64,000 nucleotides of DNA from contig JADANN010000068.1 of NCBI GenBank assembly GCA_018806985.1, positions 310,001 to 374,000 on the forward strand. Reading direction: 5' to 3'. This stretch comes from Angiostrongylus vasorum. Lineage: Eukaryota; Nematoda; Chromadorea; Rhabditida; Metastrongylidae. The notes beneath the pieces are model-generated. The model saw only the letters and a program-made list of their open reading frames with translations, was not told the DNA's origin and searched no databases. The position numbers and the translations under genes were made by a program. Numbering within the stretch: position 1 is the first letter of the stretch; each line of letters opens with the position of its first letter. Positions 55,125 to 64,000 of the stretch are shown here, in pieces.

Positions 55125-55379
55125 ATGTGTACAACAGGAAAAGCTGTGTGGAATATCTCGAGCCAGGAGGTACAATTACGACACATCCATTTGAAATGCC
55201 CCCCACAATACCTCACTCGCCAACCGGTTCAATGCAACTACGGCGAATCCTGTAGAAGTTCCTATACCTATAACGCCAGCGCTAGTTACGGTTTTGCGTG
55301 TGATTTTCAAAAAAAAATAATTGTGATGGTTTCTACCCTGGGAGCTGGCTGCTGTTCTAAGTTAGTAGTTTCGCCCTGA
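55125..55379 (+). CDS. Candidate Cys-rich exon of an unknown secreted protein
   Basis: 84 codons with LKCPPQYLTRQPVQCNYGES, then CRSS..SYGFACDF, with Cys spacing like small extracellular modules. A TGTACAACAG at 55131-55140 could be an acceptor. No partner exon or known domain can be named. Confidence 0.28.
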   Translation: MCTTGKAVWNISSQEVQLRHIHLKCPPQYLTRQPVQCNYGESCRSSYTYNASASYGFACDFQKKIIVMVSTLGAGCCSKLVVSP

Positions 55380-55747
55380 CTAGGTGTGTTTACCTTGAGC
55401 TAATAGACCTGATGTGCCTAAGAATCATCTTAGTGAAGGATTTTGATGAAATAGACCTACTCCACGTAGCCTTATGATGAGAGGCCAGCCATCTCACATT
55501 GGAGGAAAATCCACGGTGCACGTTTAGAACAATTTTTCAGCCGTCGTCTACAAAATTTTTCGGATTAGGCAAGAAAAAACATTAAAGAATCTGAGAGCTT
55601 CCACTGCATTCCAACCATGAATATACAAATCAAACTAATCATTAATTAAATTCGCAACACAACAAAAGAGAAGGCCAAAGTGGTAAAGTATTCTCCTTGA
55701 AATGAATCAAAATAGTAAACTTTGCTGTCATTCTCTTATAGAAAAAT
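55380..55747. other. No recognisable gene
   Basis: No supported feature. It ends at the left TSD of RTE-1 copy 2. Confidence 0.4.
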
Positions 55748-55766
55748 ACACCTGAACTCACCTGTA

Positions 55767-56268
55767 TCACCTGTAGTCCCGTTGATCATCGAGTGACTCG
55801 AGCGGGCGCCAGTAAATCTTCCATTTTTCCCTGTCGCATGCAAGAGTAGCCCAGTGGGTTCTGCTCGCTTTAGGGACTCGTCGAGCATCAGTTCTTTCTC
55901 CTAGGCTCTTTGTGAAGAACTCTGACCATCGGGTCTGTGGTCTTCCTGCAGTACGTTTGACATCCCGAGGAATCCAATCACTAACGGCTCTTGTCCATCG
56001 GTTGTCATTCGTACGCATTACATGTCCGGCACACCTTATCTTCGACTGTTTGGCGTACAGAACGGCGTCTTTGATTTTCTAATTGTTGACGCAGGTTGGA
56101 GCATCGGATCCCATCCCTTACTTGTGTGAAACGGGATTCTCCTAGCATCGTCCTTTCGACTGCGCGTTCGATAACGCTGAGTGGTCTTTCATCCTGCTTA
56201 CGCAGCGACCAGGTTTCTGACGCATACGTTAGAGCAGGAAGTACCGTTGAGTCGAAAAAGGTGGGCAC
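55767..56268 (-). pseudogene. RTE-1 RT C-terminal pieces
   Basis: Two overlapping frames code LPALTYASETWSLRKQDERP and NDNRWTRAVSDWIPRDVKRT through to DQRDYR, joined by a shift near 56015. Confidence 0.85.
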
Positions 56269-56448
56269 GGAGTCGGGTGTTCTTTGTTCTCTTCACTAAA
56301 TCCCTCGATGCTCTTGAAAGCTCCCGAAGCCGCTCGTTTCCTTCTGCTCAGCTCTAGGAGCTAAGTCGTTCATCATATTGATTTCCCGACCTAGATAGAC
56401 ATAACTGGAGCATTCGGAGATATTCGTTCCGTTGAGCGTGGATGGGGC

Positions 56449-56793
56449 CTATGAAACCAATCCGCTCTTCATGGACATCGTTTTTGTGAGATTTAGTCGA
56501 AGACCAATCTTTCCACAGGCTTTATCAAAGTCGGCAAGCATACGTTCCGCTTGGCTAATGTTTGGTGTTACAAGAACGATGTCATCAGCAAAGCGAAAAT
56601 GATGTAACTGCCGACCATCGATTTTCACTCCCATATTATCCCACTCCAATACATCGCATGAAGTGGCGGTAAATAGTTTTACCAAGATGGTATCGCCTTG
56701 CCTAACTCCTCTTTGAGTCAATGATAATATCGTTATAGAATGGTGATGTCTTGGTTGTGAAAAATTTTTGTACAGCTCACGAAGAATCTTCAT
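56449..56793 (-). pseudogene. RTE-1 RT palm with intact FADD
   Basis: Codes GVRQGDTILVKLFTATS, then HFRFADDIVLVTPNISQAER and GKIGLRLNLTKTMSMKS. The catalytic Asp pair is intact. Confidence 0.88.
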
Positions 56794-57143
56794 TTACTGA
56801 GAAGGGACTCTTTGACTATCAAGGGCTTCCATGACTGCTTCTATCTCAGTTGAATCAAAGGGCTTCTGTAAATTTTGATTAAGGTGAGACATAACGGTCT
56901 TTTGCACTCTCGCGATGCTTCAATGAACCTTGTTATCGTGTGGATGTGGTCCATCGTACTAAATCCTTTTCGAAACCCTGCTTGCTCTCATGGCTGTCCT
57001 TCGTCCAGTGTTCTGTCAATCCTGTTTAGGATCACTCCAGTGAAAAGTTTGTAGATGACAGACAGTAAGCAGATTGGACGATAGTTGCCGATATCGTGTA
57101 GGTCATCGTTCTTGAACAATAACACGGTCATGCTGGTCTTCCA

Positions 57144-57533
57144 CTAGGTAGGGACCTTGCATTGAGACAGGTGACGTGTGAAGATCCGAGCCAATGTGTT
57201 CACGAGGACTGGCAGAAAGTTCATCAGGTGTTCTGGTCTTATCCTGTCCGGGCTTGGTGCTGTTCGATTTTTCACCGACGAAATGGCATGCCGTATTTCG
57301 GAAGGGAGAACCGGCGGTACAACATAGCCATCCTCCATTATTTCATATGACGGAAGGTGGACGTGGCTATCGAAGAAATCTGAGTAGTATTCGTAAATGC
57401 TTTTCTCCATTGCCTTTCTGGACGCTGTAACTGTTCCGATTGGGCGTCGGAGTGCAATCATCTTGGTCTTGTAACTGGCGAAGCAACGGTGTGCTTTGCG
57501 AATGCTTTTCCCAGCCTCTGCAGCTTCGACCAT
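57144..57533 (-). pseudogene. RTE-1 linker region
   Basis: 129 codons: KAHRCFASYKTKMIALRRPI, KSIYEYYSDFFDSHVHLPS and SSVKNRTAPSPDRIRPEHLM. It is uninterrupted here, unlike in copy 1. Confidence 0.85.
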
Positions 57534-58016
57534 TGCTGCTGCTCTTCTCTCTTTAAGATCTTCTTTTATCGCCTGTCTGCATTGTTTTGCAAGTTCGGAC
57601 GCTAGTTCGCGGTTGCCTGCAGCTCTGCGATTCCACGCTGGAGTATCAGCTCGGATTTTTTGGAGACAGACGTCTCTTGGTGACTTTCGGACTCTCAGCT
57701 TTCATAGCGCTAACGTGAAGATGTTGAATGAGCCGATCGTATTCGTCGTCTATGTTATCGACAACGACATCTTCCCAACAGCCGACTAATGAATTGAATA
57801 AGTCCCAGTTTACGTTGTTCTGGTACTTCAGTTTTTTAATTTAGTGGCTTTTTTCTCCTTTCCGCGAGAAATAGAAGTTTGCAGTGATCCCGTGTAGAAT
57901 TTTGGGAGAACAGTGACATCGGTTAGGCAAAACCTTTTATTTACTATGATGTGGTATATTTCGTTGTGGCTATTTCGTTATGGTACTCTCCACTGATAGA
58001 CTCTCACGTCCAACGT

Positions 58017-58511
58017 TCAGGGTGGGGTCTTGGTCGCCATGATAAACTCAGAAACCCGCTCACCCTGTCCGTTCCATTCCAATCCGTAGGTCCCAATGTG
58101 ACGTTCTTCAGACGTTCTTCTTGGTCCAATCTTGGCGTTGAGATTTCCAATGATGACCTTGAAGAATGTATGGTCTTCTCTGTAGAACTTCTCCAAGTCC
58201 ATGTAGAACGCTTCGACTTCTTCTTCGTCGTAGTTTGATGTCGGCGCGTAAACGACGAAGATTGTCAAAGCCGGTATTGATCCACATCTTTTTAATCGTA
58301 AACGTCCGATTCGGATTGTAAGCTGTTCGAATGAATCGATGTTCATGGACACACTCTTGTTGACGAAAATGCCGACGCCGCCAACTCCTCTACTGTCGCA
58401 TGTTCTGAGGAGCACTCGGTTAGCCCGATGACCACGTACCTTATCCTTATTGCTTGCATGAGCAACTCCTCTATCGAGGGCTTGGATGCAAGTATACATG
58501 CATTGGTGCAT
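58017..58511 (-). pseudogene. RTE-1 endonuclease, central part
   Basis: Codes [20 protein letters not shown] and [20 protein letters not shown]. The usual GDFNAKIG is GNLNAKIG, so a catalytic Asp is lost. The first endonuclease motifs are upstream in another frame (58343-58687). Confidence 0.86.
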
Positions 58512-59319
58512 TGTAGATACAGATCGTCACCATAGTTCTTTGTAATCCAAGCAGCTTCCACTGGCCCTGAGATTTTAGCAGCCTCTCCGTACTCGTCCCT
58601 ACCCAACGCTGCGAAACTGGGGAGCTCTTTCGGGGGCAGGGCGATGAGGCTCGTTTTTTTTACTGTGTTTAGCATTTCGATACCCACGTATAGCTTGCTG
58701 GGCTCTGAACGTGGGAGCTGGTATACTCACGGGTAGCTTGCCAGGCTCTCCCAGAGTGGACATGGGAGCTTATTTGTTGGAAGCGACTACTAATCGCCTT
58801 CCATATACTGCCATTTCCCTGTCACTTGATTGCAGGCATTTTGCCGTATTGACTCGTAGAATAGTATCCGCATAAGCAGGAACGCACCCACACACGCATG
58901 AATGAATACGCCTAGCAAATACAGAAAGTATGTGCCAAATCGGCGCAGCAGAAACAGCGAGTCCATACCCTGGATCCACTTGCGTCTCAGGGAACCCAAC
59001 GTCGCTTTTGGTCCGCGATTAACCCCCTATCCGATTAACCTGGTGATGCGCCACGTAGCCTCGCGTCTAACCTTCTCGAGATCCCCTCATATGAGGGAGA
59101 TCCGTGGACACCTGGACTTGTGGTTGTTATTTCGTATCGAACAACATTATTCCTCAAACCACTGTGTACTACTTTTAGAGGGACCAAGCTGAGGAGGTCA
59201 AAATTTCCAGTGATCTAGATAAGATCGAACTTGTTCAGCGATAGATGCTGGAATGCATGGCTATCCACCATAATGAAATTCGTACTTTGCAAAAAAACTG
59301 AGTTCAGCTTAGTTCGTCC

Positions 59320-59560
59320 ACTTCCCAATCGCTCTCCCGTGATCAAGGCGGGAACGTCTTAACTCGACTATCTACAACATTGCAAGGAAAATCGACTCTA
59401 CCAGCCTTTCATGATATTCATAGAAACAAAATCCTTAAGCAGCAGGCGAAGCCACATGCGAAAATGTTCGAAAAACCTTCGTTAATGGTGGATACGAGTA
59501 ACACGAATTGAATGCGCGAGGTGTTGGAATCCCCACAGTAGATGTTATAACAGGTCATAT
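59320..59560 (+). repeat. SINE-B 3' part
   Basis: Matches the SINE-B body and tail (AATCCTTAAGCAGCAGGCGA, GAGGTGTTGGAATCCCCAC). The head is missing. Confidence 0.75.
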
Positions 59561-59659
59561 AGAAAAAGCACGAATAATGAGTAGTAATTGTAACTCATAA
59601 CAGTGAATAATAAGAGTAGTGGTATTGATAGCAAAAATAATTTTTTTAAATTTTTTTAT

Positions 59660-59990
59660 GTGACCCTTCTTTACGTCTGTTGTGCGGGATCCCACACTAC
59701 ATTCGATTCGTTTCCTCGTATCCATTGTCCACGAATATCTTCCAACTTTTACGTGTGGCTTCCGTTGCTGCTTGAGGTCTTCCATTTCATCTTGAATATC
59801 GTAGAATGCTGGTCGAGCAATTCTCTCTGGAGTCCTGAGATAGCCGGACTGGAGCGTTCCCAGCTGGATTGCAGACAGTGATTTTTCCCGGACAAATCCG
59901 CTACGAATTTCCCGACCCGGAGGGATAGAAAGCTTGGTTGACCCGGAGAGGAATCGAACTAGCACCATGTTCGTGATGATGGACATCACT
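59660..59990 (-). repeat. SINE-B copy, opposite orientation
   Basis: The reverse complement has head GTGATGTCCATCATCACGAA, B box TAGTTCGATTCC, central domain GTCGGGAAATTCGTAGCGGA and the body with ACTCCAGAGAGAATTGC. Confidence 0.82.
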
Positions 59991-60039
59991 AAATAAATTA
60001 TGAAAAAAATAAGCAAATATAAAGCAAAAATAATCACGG

Positions 60040-60145
60040 TAATAATAACACTAATAGTATTGACATGAATAGTAGTGACAATAATAATAATAGTAATAAT
60101 AATAATAGTAATAATAGTAATAGTAATAATAATAATAGTTATAGT
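60040..60145. repeat. (AAT/AGT)n microsatellite
   Basis: AATAATAATAGTAATAATAA units. Confidence 0.9.
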
Positions 60146-60764
60146 GATAGCAATGCTACTTAATTTAGTTAGTAAACAGTGGAGAAAATTGCATTTGCTG
60201 TCGAGTGATTAAAAAAAGCATAGGTGTATGGAGAAGTAGTGTTAACATGATCTTCACATCTCAGCGTAAAGGGATGTAGGCGGTTGTCGGTTACCCGACA
60301 AACGAGCTAATAGCTGTTCTTCGATACCCCCCTTATTTTTATCCAGAATGCGAACCACTTAAAGAACAGATCAGAACCGCAGGAAAACTGAATATGAGCT
60401 AGGCCCACTTGATATCAACGCACACAAACACTCCGCTGACGACTCATATCGGATGGTGGGGGGCGGAATGAGGCAAATCACGGATTGCTAGCTATATCTG
60501 GAACAACGGAAACGCGCAACCCGGCTGAGTCGCGTAAGTGCATTTTGTCCCTGAGAACAAAAATTTGTGTCCCATTTATTTTTTTGACGTACTACTACGA
60601 ATCACGAAGTCAAAATCATAAGGATAAACGACTAAGCTTGTAGCTTTAATAAATCTTTTGGAAATACGCCATCCATGCGACGCTATTCGTAGCATGGCAG
60701 AATTGAGTGGAAATATGTTTGGCCTATATGTATTTTTTTTAAGAGGATAATAGCAATTCAGCAA
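60146..60764. other. No recognisable gene
   Basis: No supported feature. Confidence 0.4.
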
Positions 60765-60875
60765 TTCGAGAAGGGTGGAGGGCTTGAACTGCCCAGAGTG
60801 TGGGATCGAACTAACGACCACGTGTGTATTACGATGTACCTCTAACCACTGAACTACACACATCTTGGCAGTCAA
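60765..60875 (-). repeat. Lone tRNA-like SINE head
   Basis: The minus strand reads TAGTTCAGTGGTTAGAGG (A box) and GTTAGTTCGATCCCACAC (B box). The arms do not pair well enough for a functional tRNA. The sequence after it (CAAGCCCTCCACCC) recalls the start of the SINE-A/B central domain. Confidence 0.65.
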
Positions 60876-61220
60876 CATTGAAAAAACAAAAATTGTATTG
60901 TAAAACCAAACACTAAAAAACATGGCTTAAAAAAGAAAGAAAGAAAAGGAAAAAAAGGATAAAAGGAAATAAGAAAAAAGAAACTGAAGGGAAAGAATTT
61001 TTCCCAGGAATGCTAGAATTATGGGAAAAAGTCCATTTGCAGTTAATATATAGTTAAATTTGTGATCTTCAAAACACGGCCGAATAAAATGTTTCATTTT
61101 AATTCGATGAAAGATGACAGGCTAGTCATATAGAAAGCATTCTGGACAAAAGGAACACAGAAATAGAATTTGAAGGAACCAAAATGAACTTGATGGAAAT
61201 CTCCAAGAAAAAAAAGGCCT
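60876..61220. other. No recognisable gene
   Basis: A-rich purine stretch at 60920-60990, otherwise nothing. Confidence 0.4.
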
Positions 61221-61336
61221 GGTGCGTTCGTTCACTTGTTACCTGCACCACCTGTGGTCCTGTTCATCTTCACACGTGCAGGAGTAGCCCAGTGGGTTCT
61301 GCTCGCTCTAGGGACTCGTCGAGCATCATATTTTTT

Positions 61337-61582
61337 CTAGGCTCCTCGTGAAGAACTCTGACCATCGGTCGGTGGTCTTCTTGCAGTACGTTTGACATCC
61401 CGAGGAATCCAGTCACTAACGGCTCTTGTCCATCGGTTGTCTTTCATACGCATTACGTGTCCGGCACACTTTATCTTAGACTGTTTGGCGTACAGAACGG
61501 CATCTTTTATTTTTGATCGTTGACGCAAGTCGGAGCTTCGGATCACATCCCTTAGCTGTCTAAAACGGGATACTCCTCGCAT
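61337..61582 (-). pseudogene. RTE-1 C-terminal piece
   Basis: Codes SKIKCAGHVMRMKDNRWTRA and DVKRTARRPPTDG. The Trp of the WAGH motif is Cys. Confidence 0.85.
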
Positions 61583-62167
61583 CGTCCTTTGGACTGCGCG
61601 TTCGATAAAGCTGAGTGATCTTTCATCGTGCTTACTCAGCGACCAAGTTTCTGACGCATACGTTAGGGGAGGAAGTACCGTTGAGTCGAAAAGGTGGGCA
61701 CAGAGTCAGGTGTTTTTGTTCTCTTCACTAAATCCTCGATGCTCTTGAAAGCTCCCCAAGCCGCTCGTTTCCTTCTGCTCATCTCTGAAGCTAAGTCGTT
61801 CATCATATTGATTTCCCGACCTAGATAGACATAACTGGAGCATTCGGAGATATTCGTTTCGTTGAGCGTGGATGGGGGCCTATGAAACCAATCCGCTCTT
61901 CATGAACATCGTTTTTGTGAGATTTAGTTGAAGACCAATCTTTCCACAGACCTTTATCAAAGTCGGCAAGCATACGTTCCGCTTGGCTAATGTTTCCTGT
62001 TATAAGGACCATGTCATCAGCAAAGCGAAGATGATGTTACTGCCGACCATCGGCTTTCACTCCCATATTATCCAGCTCCAGTGTACGCATGACATTCTGG
62101 AGGGTGGCAGGAAATAATGTAATTTTGGCGAGTTGGTATCTGCCTAACTCCTCTTTTGACGTCGATG

Positions 62168-62852
62168 TTAATAACGTTGTAGAATGGTGAAATCTTGGTT
62201 GTGAAATTTTTTGCACAGCTCACGAAGAATCTTTATTCGCTGAGTAGGGACTCCTTGACTATCAAGGGCTTCCATGACTGCTTCTACCTCAATTGAATCA
62301 AAGGGTTTCTGTAAATTGATGAACGTGAGACAGAACTGTCTTCTGTATTCTCGCGATGCTTCAATGAGCCTTGTTAACGCGTGGATGTGGTCCATCGTAC
62401 TAAATCCTTTTCGAAACCCTGCTTCCTCACATGGCTGTCTTTCGTCCAGTGTTCTGCCAATCCTGTTTAGGATGTCTTGAGTGAAAAGTTTTGTAAACGA
62501 AAGACAGCAATCAGATTGGGCGATAGTTGCCGATATCCTGTAGGTCACCCTTCTTGAACAATAACACGGTCATGCTGGTCTTCCACTGAGTAGGGACCTT
62601 GCATTGAGACAGGTGACGTGTGAAGAGCCGAGCCAGCGTGTTCACGAGGACTGGCAGAAAGTTCATCAGGTGTTCTGGTCTTATCCTGTCCGGGCTTAGT
62701 GCTGTTCGATTTTTCACCGATGAAATGGCATACCGGATTTCGGAAGTGAGAACCGGTGGTACAACATATCCATCCTCCTTCATTTCATATGACGGAAGGT
62801 GGGCGTGGCTATCGAAGAAATCTGAGTAGTAGTTGTAAATGCTTTTCTCCAT
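62168..62852 (-). pseudogene. RTE-1 linker and RT fingers
   Basis: Two frames (62511-62852 and 62168-62548) code IYNYYSDFFDSHAHLPS, KTSMTVLLFKKGDLQDIGNY and AGFRKGFSTMDHIHALTRL, then LTFINLQKPFDSIE. The first catalytic Asp block FIDLEKAFDS is FINLQKPFDS, so this RT is also inactive. Confidence 0.87.
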
Positions 62853-62905
62853 TGCCTTTCTGAACGCTGTAACTGTTCCGATTGGGCGTCGGAGGTGCTT
62901 TCGTT

Positions 62906-63169
62906 ACACAAGTAAAATAGTTCTAGTGCTATTTGGAGTTAATTCTCGGATTACCATATTCATCCACACAGACAGAAATGAAAACACTTCTTGTGAATGA
63001 CAGCTTGAAAGGAACAGAACGAGTGGATATAGCCAGTGTTCCAGATCGGGCCACTTAACTTACGAAGGCAGACCATGTAGTTTTGCATGCGCACAGAATT
63101 ATAGAAATTGTAGAATTAAGTTATACAGAAAGTTTTTGCTCTCAAGTCCAAGTGAAAAGAATAAAGCAT
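62906..63169. other. No recognisable gene
   Basis: No supported feature. Confidence 0.4.
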
Positions 63170-63415
63170 TAAGCTCTCTCCGTTGATCAATCCCTGAGGA
63201 ATACGCCATGCATTTGACTTCAATAAGCATCGTTAGAAGTGATCGAATGCATATCTGGCCTGTAGAATAACATGTGGTAGCCACTGCTACTATCTCTTGA
63301 GACAAGTCTGGCGCCAACTTGCCGACCCTAGAGGGATAGAAGGCTTGGTGGGTCCGAGGTGCAGGGATCGATCCCATGTGTATTGCAAGGCGCCTTTCAC
63401 TGCGCTACGCGCGTC
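63170..63415 (-). repeat. SINE-A copy
   Basis: Tail at the left (AAGCTCTCTCCGTTGATCAA), head at the right (CACTGCGCTACGCGCG). A small central deletion is present. Confidence 0.85.
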
Positions 63416-64000
63416 TCCAAGTTCAAGTAGAACGCGATTTTGCTTTCCATTTCTCTCTCGTTGTTTAGTTCAATGTCGGCAGTATGAAACACGAGATGAA
63501 AAGTTATGATGAGGAGGGTAGTGTTACAGCCGTCTGTTATTAGTTTTTGTGGAGTTTATTCGAATTACAGAGGAGGACGACGACATGCCATTTGCAAATA
63601 AAAAGCTGAATCTTTGTGGCAAACACACGGCCGTCTGGATCAAGTACAATTAAGCACAAGTTAACCTAAAAGCATACAAGAAGCACCTCCGCCGAATCGT
63701 TTTGCGGAGTCTTTGGTATTTCAAGATTAAAAAATACAAAGAAGGAAAGCAATGACGATTGACGAATTGACAAGTTGAAATCATCGCAATCGTCATGAAC
63801 ACTGGAATGTCGTTGGAAAATAATTATTACTTACTTGTCATACACTTCAATACGTCAATACGCTCTAACAGTAAATGTTTTCTGCCGAAAAAAGAAAGTT
63901 TTTCAAATAAGGTTTAGCAAGGTTTTGCTAGTTCGGAAAAAACCGCCTGTGCTAGTCCTTCCATCGATACTGTATCTGCTAAAGTTCATCAAGGTAAGCA
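63416..64000. other. No recognisable gene
   Basis: No supported feature up to the window end. Confidence 0.4.

Larger units (their letters stand above)
55759..59107 (-). mobile_element. RTE-1 full-length copy 2
   Basis: A 3.35-kb element flanked by ACACCTGAACT (55748-55758) and ACACCTGGACT (59108-59118), a TSD with one mismatch. It has the same 5' structured end and 3' CAGGTGA repeat as copy 1. The RT active site is FADD (56581-56592). Several single-base shifts break the single long ORF, with a larger deletion in the endonuclease after DSRGVGGVGIFV. Confidence 0.93.
61233..62893 (-). mobile_element. RTE-1 copy 3, 5'-truncated
   Basis: Contains the linker start to the 3' end, with flanks GGTGCGTTCGTT (61221-61232) and GGTGCTTTCGTT (62894-62905), a 12-bp TSD with one mismatch. 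The RT FADD codons (62013-62024) are intact, but frames are broken. Confidence 0.93.

Noticed and set aside
60790..60870. Possible tRNA gene on the minus strand
   Set aside because: The A and B boxes are good, but the acceptor and T arms do not pair and no clear anticodon loop forms. It is better read as a SINE head.
1..64000. CRISPR arrays, bacterial operons, prophage or rRNA
   Set aside because: No regularly spaced short repeats, no ribosome-binding-site pattern and no rRNA signature. Introns and eukaryotic retroelements rule out a bacterial source.

Overview
The window reads as nuclear DNA of a nematode, most likely a strongylid (hookworm-like). Supporting signs are short exons with 50-130 bp introns, a secreted astacin metalloprotease with EGF, CUB and ShKT modules, RTE-type LINEs and Penelope-like elements (PLEs) of the kind common in strongylid genomes, and a cluster of TTAGGC hexamers (the nematode telomere unit). 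It has no operon-like bacterial layout, no rRNA, no CRISPR array and no intact tRNA gene. Only one host gene is well supported. Most of the rest is transposon-derived.

Host genes: an astacin gene lies on + at 23142-25756. It has about 15 exons coding signal peptide, prodomain with an RNKR cleavage site, catalytic domain with the full zinc motif, EGF-like, CUB and ShKT domains. A decayed partial paralogue lies at 12125-14470. Sequence similarity extends upstream (11630-11890 versus about 21990-22340) and downstream (14541-14690 versus 26030-26180), so a block was duplicated in direct orientation about 11 kb apart. A PLE has landed in the paralogue at an exon/intron border.

Mobile elements: RTE-1 has two full-length 3.35-3.4 kb copies (4095-7491 and 55759-59107, both -), a 5'-truncated copy (61233-62893) and fragments. 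RTE-2 has a broken copy at 29530-33252 and fragments. PLE families carry GIY-YIG endonuclease remnants and a hammerhead-ribozyme-like 3' motif. Mariner remnants lie at 8432-9547, 19797-19990, 46606-47750 and 52555-54655. There are three tRNA-like short families, called here SINE-A, SINE-B and SINE-C, and a short LINE derivative called element E. Nesting is extensive: PLE in mariner, PLE in RTE-2, PLE in the astacin paralogue, SINE-A and SINE-C in mariner.

Most notable: (1) SINE-A and SINE-B have different tRNA-like heads and tails but share a central domain. (2) SINE-B, element E and RTE-2 share a 3' tail, which suggests SINE/LINE partnership. (3) SINE-C forms a near-perfect 145-bp hairpin at 44419-44722. 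(4) A PLE 3' end can fold as a minimal hammerhead. (5) Ten TTAGGC hexamers at 39205-39325 overlap a Lys-Pro-rich reading frame between inverted SINE-C arms. Every clear frame break in the two astacin copies is a +1 insertion, several of them in homopolymers. Uncorrected long-read errors may therefore be inflating the apparent decay.

The family names RTE-1, RTE-2, PLE-1 to PLE-3, SINE-A to SINE-C and E are labels for this window, not database names. Repeat boundaries were set by eye and may be off by about 10-20 bp unless target-site duplications (TSDs) are given.
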